From: Anaeramoeba flamelloides | Lineage: Eukaryota; Metamonada; Anaeramoebidae | Assembly (NCBI GenBank): GCA_027625915.1 | Contig: JANTQA010000008.1 | Coordinates: 1,299,001 to 1,363,000 of the forward strand | Direction of reading: 5' to 3' | Length of the DNA: 64,000 nt | Shown here: one piece after another, positions 55,101 to 64,000 of the stretch | Position numbering within the stretch: position 1 is the stretch's first letter | How the letters are laid out: each line of letters starts with the position of its first letter | Program-made: the position numbers and the translations under genes | The notes under the pieces: model-generated | Seen by the model: only the letters and a program-made list of their open reading frames with translations | Databases searched by the model: none | What the model was told of the DNA's origin: nothing

Positions 55101-55385
55101 TGTTCATTAAAAAAGTAAAACAAATTTTTTTTGTGTTTTTTTGTTGATTTAATGTGTGGGTTGTGAATTCAAAGAAAAAATAGTTACTTGAAGATCTGGT
55201 ATAAAATTTGTTATTTGTATTTTGTGATTTCCTTTTTGTAATTGAAAATTAACCCACAACAAAAGTGTTTCCAGCGGCTTGTCTTCTAATTTTTCATTTG
55301 AATATTTCTTAAGCACAGAGATTCGAGGATCATAAATAACTTTAAACACATGTTTAAGAACATCAAGACTGAGATTGTTTGACAT
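45859..55385 (-). CDS. CH-RasGAP-PH regulator (IQGAP-like), giant intron and one frame break
   Basis: Exon 1 (55385-55188) and exon 2 (from 51058) join in phase 0 to complete a calponin-homology domain, residues about 36-135 (LLLWVNFQLQ, NFIPDLQ / NCNTLSYLLMKLSPEND, FIQTLKKIGF). A long Asn/Lys/Glu-rich region follows, with two DNW(L/V)EIS motifs. The RasGAP domain has the arginine finger in FRSTDMATKLL (near residue 1221) and FLRWLCPAIVSP (near 1330). Both hallmark elements are intact, so stimulation of Ras-type GTP hydrolysis is likely. CH plus RasGAP recalls IQGAP, but no IQ motif or GAP-C-terminal domain was seen. The main frame stops at 46124 after 1710 residues. A PH domain follows in another frame to 45859. 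The start at 55385 has an in-frame TGA upstream. Confidence 0.85.
51640..51875. repeat. dispersed repeat family with TTAGCGTC ends, left fragment
   Basis: CTTATGGGATTAACATCATC then ATAGATCATCTAAAATTAAA and GCATTTTTTACTCAGGATCA correspond to CTTATGGGATTAACGTAACT and the following sequence at 56575-56760. The right part is missing here. Confidence 0.58.
52700..53390. repeat. dispersed repeat family with TTAGCGTC ends, right part
   Basis: Aligns with 56700-57350. Shared blocks are TTTTTTACTAATGATCG, AAGATTAACTCAATAAT, CAAATTTAGGAAAGATATTT and AACTTTGGAGTCTGAATA. The end GACGCTAACACCTTGAC is the inverse of the family's left end GGTATTAGCGTC, suggesting terminal inverted repeats. Confidence 0.62.
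53799..54366. mobile_element. foldback element, AAGGTTTACAATCCCTGAAA family, copy 2
   Basis: Left ATTAAGGATTACAATCCCTG and right complement ATTTAAGGTTTACAATCCCT. It shares AAAAAAGATTATCTTGTGTA, TTAGCTGATCGATCTTGTCC and TTATTGGGAGCTTTTAAA with copy 1 at 11667-12237. 568 bp, no open frame, inside the CH-RasGAP intron. Confidence 0.82.
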
Positions 55386-55719
55386 AAATTCAGATGAAAT
55401 CTCAAATCAAAAAAAAGAACAGGTTCAACAAACAAAATTTAAAAATGAAACAATTGAGTTTCAACAATATTTTAAGCTTGCTTGTACCAATCTTTTTTTA
55501 GCTGAAAAAATAATTCTAACTAAGTCCATATTTATTTTCTGTATGGTTACTTTCCAAGACTAAAATTATTACCTTTTTTAAAATATAATAAACCAATTTT
55601 TAAAAAACATAATTTTGTGTTAGTAAAATCTTTTTCTTAACTGATATAAGCGATTATATAACATGTAAATTTATCTAATTACAAATATTTTACAAATAAA
55701 GTTAAAGTTTGGAATGGTA

Positions 55720-55886
55720 TACTGGTATTTGAATTATAAATGGGTCAGAATTTTCACTTTGTTTTCTAGATTCCTTTTTTATTAATACAGTACTCAAACA
55801 AGTAGGTTGTAATTTGTGCCTTCTGTTTAAGAAAGGAAATGGAAAAGGAAGTCAAAGTCTTTCGAATTTAAAATTCAAATACCAGT
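55720..55886. mobile_element. short MITE, CTGGTATTTGAAT family, copy 3
   Basis: TACTGGTATTTGAATTATAA and complement CACTGGTATTTGAATTTTAA, with AATTTTCACTTTGTTTTC inside. 167 bp, the same length as copy 2. Confidence 0.8.
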
Positions 55887-55984
55887 GGTATTTCAATGTA
55901 TCAAAAAATAATCTAAAAGACTTGTATTGGTATTTAATCGGTGATCCAATTTGAGTTTGATATCTTTTAGTAATTTCTAATCTT

Positions 55985-56368
55985 TCCAAAGCTACCTGAA
56001 ATTTTTTCAATATCAAATTTTGGTGTTGATAATGATTTTCAAAAAGGGGAATAAGAAAGTTCCTCTTGAAAAAATAATCCTAAAAGAAGTCAATATTCAA
56101 GAATTTTTTCTGATTTTCAAAAAATAAATTTTCAGAACCCAAAGTGACTCTAAAAATCGAAAATTCATTAAGAAAGTACAAAAAATTTACTCTTAAAAAA
56201 ATTGAATTTATTGTTGATCATATCAGATCGAATTCTTGAATATTGACTTCTTTTAGGAAAAAAGATTTTCCAATATGAATTTTCTTATTCTATAATTCAA
56301 CTTTTTATAAATCATTATCAACATAAAAATTGGATATTGAAAAAATTTCACAGTAGCCTTTACAACAG
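55985..56368. repeat. foldback element, about 120-bp arms
   Basis: Left arm 55985-56112 and right arm about 56222-56368 pair in order: CTGAAATTTTTTCAATATC, GTTGATAATGATTT, AATAAGAAA and CCTAAAAGAAGTCAATATTC followed by AAGAATT. Central loop about 110 bp. No second copy noticed. Confidence 0.78.
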
Positions 56369-56574
56369 CTGTAATCAATCAACTTTTATTTTGGTTGGTT
56401 TGATATACCAAGACTAACTAATATAATAATAAACAAAAGTAAGGAACCAAACAAATAATTAGAGTTAACAAAATACAATCTATTTCTTTTAAAACTCTCT
56501 TTTCGTAATAAAATGTAAAATTTAGTAAAGTGTTATTTTTTTGGATTTTTTACTCAAACTTAAGTAAATAATGT

Positions 56575-57350
56575 CTATTACTTATGGGATTAACGTAACT
56601 ATAGATTTTTCTTAAACCAAAGTATGCTGCAATTGGATCTAAATGATATTAGTACGTCATGACTCAAATAGCTCTAAAAAATCTATTATACGTATTATTG
56701 AACAATATATTATTACATTTTTTACGAATGATCACAATAAAAAATATTTATTTTACAAATTTATTTTTTTAATTCCTTTTCTAAATATCTAAAAATAGAA
56801 ACTCCGAATAATAATATTCTAGTATTTAATAATTGATGATTTAGAACTTCCGACATGTAATTATTTTAACGATTTTTAAAATTCCAAAGATTAACTCAAT
56901 AATCATTAACATAAAACCCGGAAGATTGATTAGTTTTGTTTCCTTTTTATACAGCTAATTGTTATATCAATATATTACCAATATTTCAGTAATAATTTGT
57001 TAAAAATATTGACTGGTTATAGTTATTTACTTTTTCAAAAAATTGACTTTTTTTAGATGCTAATTTACATTTCGCTACAAATTTAGGAAAGATATTTTGT
57101 AGCTTTGGAGCCTAAATACTGATAGTTTGACCTTTAAATTTATAGCGAAATGCAAATTTTTTTCTGAAATTGTTGGCGTATTTTACAAATACAAAGATAA
57201 TTTTTCATAGATCAATCAACAAATATTACTTCTTGACTAATAGAATATTGAGAGATATTTGAATAATGTAACACTAATGTGGTTTTCATCCAATAACAAC
57301 ATAATTTGATCTTAGGCTTCTCATTGGTAGGCCTTAACCCCTAAAGATTT
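56575..57350. repeat. dispersed repeat family with TTAGCGTC ends, fullest copy
   Basis: Left end CTTATGGGATTAACGTAACT; right end complement CTTTAGGGGTTAAGGCC. An inner inverted pair (ACATTTCGCTACAAATTTA / TAAATTTATAGCGAAATG) lies near 57066-57160. It covers all blocks found in the partial copies, in the same order. No open frame. Confidence 0.62.
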
Positions 57351-57394
57351 ATAATCACTCATACAGGGGAAAAATAATTTTTTGAAATTAAAAC

Positions 57395-58140
57395 AATTTA
57401 TTGTGATTTTTAATAATACCAATTAAAAACCAATCAACTTGTGATGTAAGAATGATCTCAAAAAACCAACAACTAAAGATGATAAAATTTTTTGAAAAAA
57501 GTGCCAAGAGCTACACTCAATTTCAAGTTTCAATCTGTGTGAATTATATTTTTGAAAATAACTGTTTTTTTTTTTAGTTGTTACTCTTTGAGGAGCATTG
57601 AGAGTACTGAAGATTTTTTATATTCATTTTTTTCATGTCTCAAATGAGTTCTTTTTATCTAAAGAATATGACAAAATCCAACTATGTTAGATATACTGAT
57701 AGGTTCCAAAATAACCACATATTTGTTAAATTGAATTAAATCTTTTTTATAAATCAAGAAAGCAATTTATTTCAAATTTAAGTCATTTAAGAATAAGGAA
57801 ATATAAAATCAGAGAAAATTAATGTTTTGAAATTATTAATTGTTTTGATTTGAGGAATTCCTTTTATATTCTTTTTTTCTATTTGAATAAATTTTTTTCA
57901 ATGAGATTCTTAAAATTTTTTTTGTGTTATTTGAATTTTTTGTCCATTAAACTCAAGATTTTTTTATAATGAAATTTTTCTTTTAATCTTATTTTTTGTT
58001 AATTGAATTTTTTGTCAAAGAGATCCAGTGGAATTTTTTTTTTTGTTATTTAAATTTTGTCAACCAAAAGAAGGGCAATTTCAGAATACCTTTTTGGGTT
58101 TCAAGTCGCTCCTTGGGTATGGGGCAAATCCAGGGTAAAT
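57395..58140. repeat. dispersed repeat (partners 12290-12560 and 26041-27065)
   Basis: Left part with AATTAAAAACCAATCAAC and CTACACTCAATTTCAAG; right end GGCAATTTCAGAATACC then CTCCTTGGGTATGGGGC. The right end lies about 85 bp before the PIG-F stop codon. Confidence 0.55.
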
Positions 58141-58224
58141 GACTAGACCCTTAAATCAAAATAAAAACTCAAAAAATTTGGTATTTTTTGTATTGGGTTT
58201 ATTTTTTATTCACACAAGAAACAT

Positions 58225-59010
58225 TTAGTCTTTTTTTTGTTTTTTTTTTGTATTCCCAAAGACTAACGAAAAGAGATTAATAATTAAGAATAATGAGAGG
58301 CCAAGAGAATATCCAAAAAGAGAGCCAAAATAGCATGTAAATGGCCAGTTTTGCCATTTTTCACCCCAGTCGAGAGGAATTGGGATCGCGCCAACCCAAC
58401 ACCCAACTAAAGTTGAAAGCCAGCATACAGAGACAACTACTTCTAAATTGATTCCAATTTCATTCCTCACATACTTGATTTTTTTTCTCGCGTTTTCTTT
58501 TGCCAGGATTTTATTCTTGGCGCTTAATTTTGGGCTTGTTGTCTTTTTTAAATCGCCTTGCTTTTGCTTTTTTTGCTGTTTTTTTTGTTTAAGCTCTTTG
58601 GATCGTTCAAAGAGGAAAAAGAATTTAATACAGCGTTTCCAGCCTTGTAAATTTTCAAGCCCAAATGTTGCAGACATTGGCGTGATCGACAATGAAGTGA
58701 TCAGTGTGCTTAGCATCAAATTGTGTTTGAATTTCCCAAATAAGGAACCCCCAAAGCCAACAAGAAAAAAATAGATTATTGGTACACTTACAACAGGAAC
58801 TAACAAACCGAAGAAATTGTTTCTTAATGATTTGAAATTGAATTTTTTGATTTTGTAATAATATGGCAACGTGACATAGATGATTGCATTCGTAAAGAAA
58901 ATTGTTATTGGTAGCAAAGGTCTTTCCCAAATTTGAAGTGTTTTGTTGAACCAAACAAGAATGAGTATAGTTGTGATCTGAAAAATTTGAGATAAGAAAA
59001 AAATAATCAT
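58225..59010 (-). CDS. PIGF: PIG-F, GPI-anchor ethanolamine-phosphate transferase partner
   Basis: 261 residues, single exon, with an in-frame TGA upstream of the ATG at 59010. PIG-F is the ER-membrane partner that stabilises PIG-O and PIG-G, which add ethanolamine phosphate to the GPI anchor. The family signature is clear near residues 205-233: LVGCWVGAIPIPLDWGEKWQ, then NWPFTCYFGSLFGYSLGL, matching the G-x-IPLDWD-x-WQ-WP block of PIG-F. An earlier segment, IIYFFLVGFGGSLF, fits the family's LFGAPL region. Hydrophobic spans near residues 4-22, 66-88, 188-212 and 228-252 fit a multi-pass protein. A Lys/Gln-rich loop (about 140-180) is longer than usual. The likely presence of GPI anchors in this organism follows. 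The first 20 residues overlap a possible acceptor-like sequence, so an alternative 5' exon is possible. Confidence 0.88.
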   Translation of the reverse strand: MIIFFLSQIFQITTILILVWFNKTLQIWERPLLPITIFFTNAIIYVTLPYYYKIKKFNFKSLRNNFFGLLVPVVSVPIIYFFLVGFGGSLFGKFKHNLMLSTLITSLSITPMSATFGLENLQGWKRCIKFFFLFERSKELKQKKQQKKQKQGDLKKTTSPKLSAKNKILAKENARKKIKYVRNEIGINLEVVVSVCWLSTLVGCWVGAIPIPLDWGEKWQNWPFTCYFGSLFGYSLGLSLFLIINLFSLVFGNTKKKQKKD

Positions 59011-59410
59011 TGAAAGGTTTGTTGTAAAAAATGATCCGAAAATTTTGAGATTGTATCATTAATTAAACAAGTCCGGTTACTATTGATAGATTCAAATTTG
59101 TTTATTCAAACAACCTGGATCCTTTATCGAAATTAATAAATGTTTTGTCAAAATAAAACTTGAGAATAAAGTACTTATAGACATTGTGTCATAATTTCAG
59201 AGTTTTGCAAGATAAAAATCAATTTTTGAGGACATTACTAATATTAATCACCCAGTCAAGTCACCATAATAAAATTTCAATTCAGAATGGTTTTTTTGGA
59301 TGAGTCTCATTTGATTTTATTTAAGAAAAGCTTTTCCTGGGGATAAAATAGATTTTTAAAAGAATTATATAATTGTGAAATTGAAAAAATACTCATCAGA
59401 GTTAATATTT

Positions 59411-59560
59411 AAGGTTCACAATCCCTGAAATTTGAAAAACGATTATATTGTACCGAGGTGTGGTACAAAGTTATTTTGGTTCTTATCTGATCAATTCTCA
59501 ATTGGGTATGAATTTTTATAGTTTTTCAAAAAGGCGAATTTTTGAACCCAAATATTGACA
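59411..59560. repeat. fragment of AAGGTTTACAATCCCTGAAA foldback family
   Basis: AAGGTTCACAATCCCTGAAA then TTTGAAAAACGATTATATTG, GGTTCTTATCTGATC and GGGTATGAATTTTTATAG parallel the left arm of the copies at 11667 and 53799. The right arm is missing. Confidence 0.65.
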
Positions 59561-60249
59561 AAAGTTAAAAATCAAAGATTTTATCAGAAATTCAATATTT
59601 AGGCATTTCACTTGAAAAAAAAGAAACACTTAAAAAAAAACTTTTAAAAAGGTTAAGACAACTTTAAAAAAATCAAAATGGTTTTTAAACAACAACAATT
59701 ATGAGTAAAATTGCATACGTACCTAATCAATATGTATTAAGTCAATTATTCGATGGATTAGTTATATTTAATTTGACTCAAAAACTATTTGGATAAATAA
59801 AAAAGTAACAAAATTTTGAAAAATAAATCTACGTTCTCTGATAATAAGTTATAAAACTGAATTAAAACTGGATCAAGCCAGAATCTCAATTGAAAAAATA
59901 ATATAAAATCAAAAAGAAATTAGAACTTTTTGGTTTGAACACATTACAGATCAATTAAAATTTTCCAAAAAAAGACAAAATATTACTTGTGGGATAGAAA
60001 ATTTATAACTATTAAATATAAATCTAAATGATTGTATACAAAATGTAATAATCAATATTTTGGGATGGAAATGTCAAGAATATTTAAAATCAATTATCAG
60101 ATATAATAATAATTTCAACAAAAAGTGGTGTCTTCAAGTGTTGCAGCGTGCTGTGTAGTGCATAGTTTCTTTGTAATTCACAAAATAAAAAGAAATTTTA
60201 AGAAATTTTCTTTTAATTTCAAAAATTAAAAAAATTTCAAGGCCATTTT

Positions 60250-60312
60250 CCAGAATTTGATAGAATAGAGAAAAATATTTGATTTGACTTAATTCTTATA
60301 AATTCTGGAAAC
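60250..60312. repeat. hairpin family member
   Basis: Arms TTTCCAGAATTTGATAGAAT and ATTCTTATAAATTCTGGAAA around a short AT loop containing GATTTGAC. Same design as the second palindrome at 34540-34620. Confidence 0.68.
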
Positions 60313-60754
60313 CCAAACAGCTTTTGTTTTGTTCAATTTCAGAAAATAAAAGAAATCAAATGAAAAAAAAAATTTTAAAATCGAAATATTCCACTTCATT
60401 TTAATGACCAGGAGTTTGGTCAACTTATCATAAACATATATTCTTGTGTTTATGATAAGAATAAAAACAAAATCTTGCAGTTTATGTAAAAAAAAATATT
60501 TCAAATCATAAACAGATGAAGAAATTGACCATTTTCTTATGGGACTGCCCATTCTAAGAAAAAAATCGATAAATCATGATTAAAGAATTAACCCATAAAC
60601 AAAAATAAAAAGGATAATATCTTTGATCTTATTCAAAATAAAGATTCCTTATTTATTTTGGCAATTGAGATTAATCATAAAAAGAATAATGGTTCATTAT
60701 TAAAATCTATAAACTAAGAATTTAGAAATTATCGAAGTTTCTAGGTTAACCAGG

Positions 60755-60960
60755 GTTCAAAATAATTGATTAAAATCTTTGATTTTTCAGTATATTTTGA
60801 ATTTTGGAAAAGCGCCCTTAGGTTTTTGTAGTTTTAGAAATTAAAGGAATTTTCCGTATATATTCTGTTTATTTCTTAAATTAAAACAATTATAGGACTT
60901 TACAGCACTCAAGAGCACTTAGTGACACTTCCTGAAACTTTAAAATTTAAGGAGATTTTA
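60755..60960. repeat. hairpin-family related segment
   Basis: Carries half-arms of the hairpin family (TTTGAATTTTGGAAAAGCG), then CTTAGGTTTTTGTAGTTT, GTTTATTTCTTAAATTAAAA and GACTTTACAGCACT. These blocks also run through 34450-34640, partly in the same order. Confidence 0.5.
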
Positions 60961-61950
60961 TTAACCAAAGTTCTAATGTAAACAAGTTTCTAACTCATAG
61001 AATAGCTTTTCTTTTTCAAAAAAAAAATAACAAAATGTAAAGAAAAAGTAATATTTTTCAACAAAGTCAAGAAAATGAGAAAGAAAAGCAAGAAACGAAA
61101 GAGTAAAAGTAAAAAAAATATTAAAAATTACACTTGATAAGTTTTTTTTATATAACATACGCTGAATTGGGGGATTGGTTGTTTACTTTTAAATCGATAA
61201 TCTCTGGATCACCACCATTATTTATTTTAATTAAAAGGTCCTAAATATTGGCCGGCTAGAGATCAAATGAAATGGGTTACTTTTTAGTTTTTGAATTAGA
61301 ATTTTATATATGGGTAGAATATATAAAGTTGTTTTTTAAGAATAAGAATTTGTTTTCTAAATTTTCTTTTCAGTTGCTTCACTTTTTATTTTTTTTTTAT
61401 TTTGTATTTCTTAAATCTGGTCTTCAAAAAAAAATCAATTTCAATGTATTAACCTGACATATTGACAACAGAGATCGAACAAAGTAGTAATTCTGGTGAT
61501 TGTTCTAAAAGTTCAATTCAGTTTGTTTCAAATTTCAACTGTTGGTCGAGTTTGTGTTTTATCAAAGTTACTTAATTCCAGTTGGGTTTGCAGTAGATCA
61601 AATTCAAATCAGTTTCTTGTTTAAGATCTAATCATGAACAAATCTATCAATTCTTGTAATGTTATTTTATTCCTTTAAGATCTTCCAAAAACATTTAAAA
61701 ACATCAAGAGAGGAACTCAAATAAATTATAAATAGAAATTTGGAAAAAGTAAAAATCCCAATAAATCCAAAAGGAAAAAGACTACAAAATAAAAAATTAT
61801 ACTAATCTTTATAGTTTTTAAAAAAAAAGGATTCATCGTCTTGATTCACGTTAGTGGATAGTAAAATAATTTTTGAGTCTAATATAAAATTGCTAAATAA
61901 AAATTTAGGAATTCTGGTTATGCTTTAAAGTTCAGGAAATATCTTAGAGT

Positions 61951-62140
61951 TTCTAGATTTTCTTGGGGTTTTCTTTTTTATTTGTTAAGTGTTCTAGGTT
62001 TTTTTGAGGTTTTCTATTTTATTTGTGAAGTGTTCTAGGTTTTTTTTAGGATTTCTATTTTATTAGGAAAATCTATTGATTTTCTCTAGGTTTTTTTGAG
62101 GTGTTCTATTTTATATATGAAGTTTTCTAGGTTTTTTTTA
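61951..62140. repeat. tandem repeat, TTCTAGGTTTTTTTGAGG unit
   Basis: About four to five imperfect units of roughly 42-50 bp: TTCTAGGTTTTTTTGAGGTT, then TTCTATTTTATTTGTGAAGTG. An inverted copy of one unit lies at 62765-62808, beyond the MITE that interrupts the region. Confidence 0.75.
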
Positions 62141-62669
62141 AACTAGATTCCAAAAATTTGGACACAGTTTAAACAGTTGAAAGAACATCATTACTGTACT
62201 TTAAATTCAAATTGGAAATAATTTTGATTTTACAAAACAATTTCATTTTTTGTCTTTTTTGTTTTGTTTTCCTTTCCTTTTTTGCAGTTACGTAATCTGT
62301 TTCGTTAGATCTCGAATTTTTTTTTTACATGATTGATAGAAAGTTACTGTTGAGTTTGTTAAATTGGAAAATAACATACAATTAGTTGATGGTATATTAT
62401 CATTTGATCGATCAACAATTGTTAGTGAAATTTCAACAAATTTACTAATACATTTTTTGTTCCGCTCGTTTCATTATTTTGGACACACCTGTTTTTATTT
62501 TTGAGTTTTAACTTTTTTTCTTTTATTTGGCTGAAAATGATTACTTATAAAAACATAAATACTGAGTAACTTAAATGTAGTTTTATATTAAGTTTGGGAA
62601 AATACAATAAATTGGGTTTTTTTTGCCTATTTTTGATTTTGGGTGTGTCCAAATTGTTGGAACCGGGTT
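62141..62669. mobile_element. mariner-type MITE, GGACACA family, copy 2
   Basis: AACTAGATTCCAAAAATTTG at the left and complement AACCCGGTTCCAACAATTTG at the right, both continuing GGACACA, with TA on each side. 529 bp versus 531 bp for copy 1 at 17384-17914, same orientation, colinear throughout. It sits in the middle of an inverted-repeat locus. Confidence 0.88.
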
Positions 62670-62670
62670 T

Positions 62671-63020
62671 ACTTTAGAAATAAACTGAAAATTTATTAAA
62701 ATTTTCGGTTTATAACTAAAGTAAAAAAAACCTAACGAAAATCATTGATTTTCTAAATAAATAGAAAACTCAAAAAAACCTAGAACACTTAACAAATAAA
62801 AAAGAAATCTCAAAAAAAACTTCCGAAAATTTATTTATTTTCTTGATTTTAAAAAAGCCTCATGAAGAGTGCCTATCTTTTCCAAAATTCATAAGAATTG
62901 AATAAAATCAAAGATTTAACCCAATTCCTTTGAATACTGAAAAATCTAAGAGCGGTTTTTTTTAATTTGAGAAATAAACCGAAAATTAAAAAAATATTCT
63001 TTTAATTTCTCAAATTAAAA
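62671..63020. repeat. palindrome cluster and inverted tandem-repeat unit
   Basis: Three foldbacks in a row: ACTTTAGAAATAAACTGAAA with its inverse (62671-62722); TCTTTTCCAAAATTCATAAG with its inverse (62875-62950); and TTTTTTAATTTGAGAAATAA with ATTTCTCAAATTAAAAA (62958-63020). The segment CTCAAAAAAACCTAGAACAC then TTAACAAATAAAAAAGAAA (62769-62808) inverts 61970-62008. Confidence 0.65.
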
Positions 63021-64000
63021 AGAAATAACTGTAAATAAGATGAATTTATAACTCATGCCTTAAATTATCAAATAAAATTATTTTTTTTTTATATATTTTT
63101 TTAGGAAAAGTTATTCTAAAAAAATTTTCGTGAGATAAAATTATATCACAAGTGCAAATCTATCACTTTTATCTCACAATTCTTTACAAAATTTATAAAA
63201 ATTTATAAATTATATTTGAGTTTGATAGTAATAATAAAAAAAATGCTGAGAGTGGGGTCTAATAGATATTTAACTTTGATTGTTAATTTTTATTCAAGTA
63301 ATTTTATTCAACCGTTCGATAATTATAAAACATTTAAAACTTTAATATTTTGTAAAATATATGAATGGGTATGTAAAGAAATTATATTTATTTGTTACAA
63401 GATTATTTCAATAAAATCGTTTGTGTGACCTATCGTGAAGTAATACAAAGAATGTTAATTGTACTCGTTGCAAGATAGGGTATGAAAATAGTGGGAATAA
63501 GAATTATATTAAAAAACTTTTGAAAAAGAGAAATTATTCCATCAAAATTTCAGAAAAATCACTGTTTTAATTCCTTTTTATCATACTTTTATCAAGTTTC
63601 AAATATTTTCGTCAAGATCAGAATAAAAAAAATTATTTCTTGATTAAATCAAATTTATTATATTTTTTGTAAAAAACTAAGATTTTTTTTCTTAATAGGA
63701 GGACTATTTTACTTGGAATAGCTGAAAAATCGGGTATTTATAAAAAACGAATATTTTTTTCAGAAAAAGTTTTTTGAAATGAAAATTTTCCATCAAGTCA
63801 TCTTTTGATTTATAAAAAGCTTGTTTCCAATTAAACAGGAGGAATTATTTAATTTTAGAATTTTTTTACTTTTATTACGATTTTATTTATTTTCTTGTTA
63901 AAATTAAACAACGAAAGTATTACTCAAAAGAAAAAGCATTAAGGATTTTGTTTTGGTTTGAATAAATTTATTTTCATTTTTAAAAATATTATAAAAGAAT

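Larger units (their letters stand above)
51059..55187 (-). other. CH-RasGAP intron 1, 4129 nt
   Basis: GTAACTATTTTTTC...AATTTATAG on the minus strand, phase 0. It splits the calponin-homology domain after NFIPDLQ. It contains two fragments of the TTAGCGTC-ended repeat (51640-51875, 52700-53390), a foldback element (53799-54366) and long pyrimidine tracts near 51449-51524. Confidence 0.82.
55386..58224. other. intergenic stretch with four repeat elements
   Basis: Between the 5' end of CH-RasGAP and the 3' end of PIG-F. It holds a short MITE (55720-55886), a foldback (55985-56368) and two longer dispersed repeats (56575-57350, 57395-58140). The frame at 55375-55563 (plus) overlaps the CH-RasGAP start antisense and is not supported. 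Confidence 0.55.
59011..64000. other. gene-free terminal stretch with repeats
   Basis: No gene recognised to the window edge. It holds a foldback-family fragment (59411-59560), hairpins (60250-60312, 60755-60960), a tandem repeat (61951-62140), a mariner-type MITE (62141-62669) and further palindromes (62671-63020). Frames at 60289-60552 and 63216-63428 show no family similarity. The last kilobase could belong to an intron or flank of a gene beyond the window. Confidence 0.5.

Noticed and set aside
55375-55563. 62-codon plus-strand frame upstream of CH-RasGAP
   Set aside because: Antisense to the start of the RasGAP gene by a few bases, without similarity; probably 5' flank.
58655-59059. 134-codon minus-strand frame overlapping PIG-F
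   Set aside because: Overlaps the PIG-F coding frame, has no recognisable motif and contradicts the clear PIG-F signature.
1-64000. Retroelement, Polinton or other virus-derived coding remnants
   Set aside because: No reverse transcriptase, integrase, protease, polymerase B or capsid motif was seen on either strand, and no long terminal repeats were found. The inverted repeats are short non-coding DNA elements.
1-64000. CRISPR array or bacterial-type operon
   Set aside because: Repeats are not regularly spaced with unique spacers, and genes have spliceosomal introns and eukaryotic families.

Overview
This is a very A+T-rich stretch of a eukaryotic nuclear chromosome, almost certainly from a protist. 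Seven protein-coding genes are supported. They use spliceosomal introns (GT...AG) and a standard-looking code, with TAA and TAG both serving as stops. The gene set suggests an amoeboid lineage: a ribosomal protein, an HSPA12-type Hsp70 relative, a BAR protein, a CH/RasGAP/PH regulator, a PH-like array protein and PIG-F, with long Lys/Glu/Asn low-complexity tracts. The style recalls Anaeramoeba (Metamonada), but that is familiarity and not proof.

Layout from left to right: a repeat-filled flank (1-2615); a single-exon M20/M42-type metallopeptidase on minus (2616-4064); a gene-free stretch; ribosomal protein L5 (uL18) on minus with two short introns (9268-10660); another gene-free stretch; an HSPA12-like gene on minus spread over 9 kb (16787-25847); a 1738-residue PH-like array protein on plus (29033-34249); a BAR-domain gene on plus (37026-43360); a CH-RasGAP-PH gene on minus (45859-55385); PIG-F on minus (58225-59010); and a terminal 5 kb without a recognisable gene.

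The main discovery is intron architecture. I joined exons by protein-family continuity and splice signals. HSPA12-like has introns of 4693 and 2445 nt, the BAR gene one of 5196 nt, and the CH-RasGAP gene one of 4129 nt. The other three introns are 122-206 nt. All four giant introns are phase 0. They are loaded with short non-coding inverted-repeat elements, so several stretches that look intergenic are intron.

The non-coding DNA contains at least ten families of MITE-like, foldback or dispersed repeats. They include mariner-type pairs with TA target sites, CAGT-ended elements, a 1.4-kb inverted repeat, a CGCG-containing minisatellite and hairpin families. No transposase, reverse transcriptase, integrase or capsid gene was recognised. 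No tRNA, rRNA or CRISPR array was seen.

The CH-RasGAP, BAR and PH-like proteins would all fit membrane/cytoskeleton signalling. There is no sign that they are co-regulated beyond lying near each other. All annotations come from reading the sequence; no database search was run.
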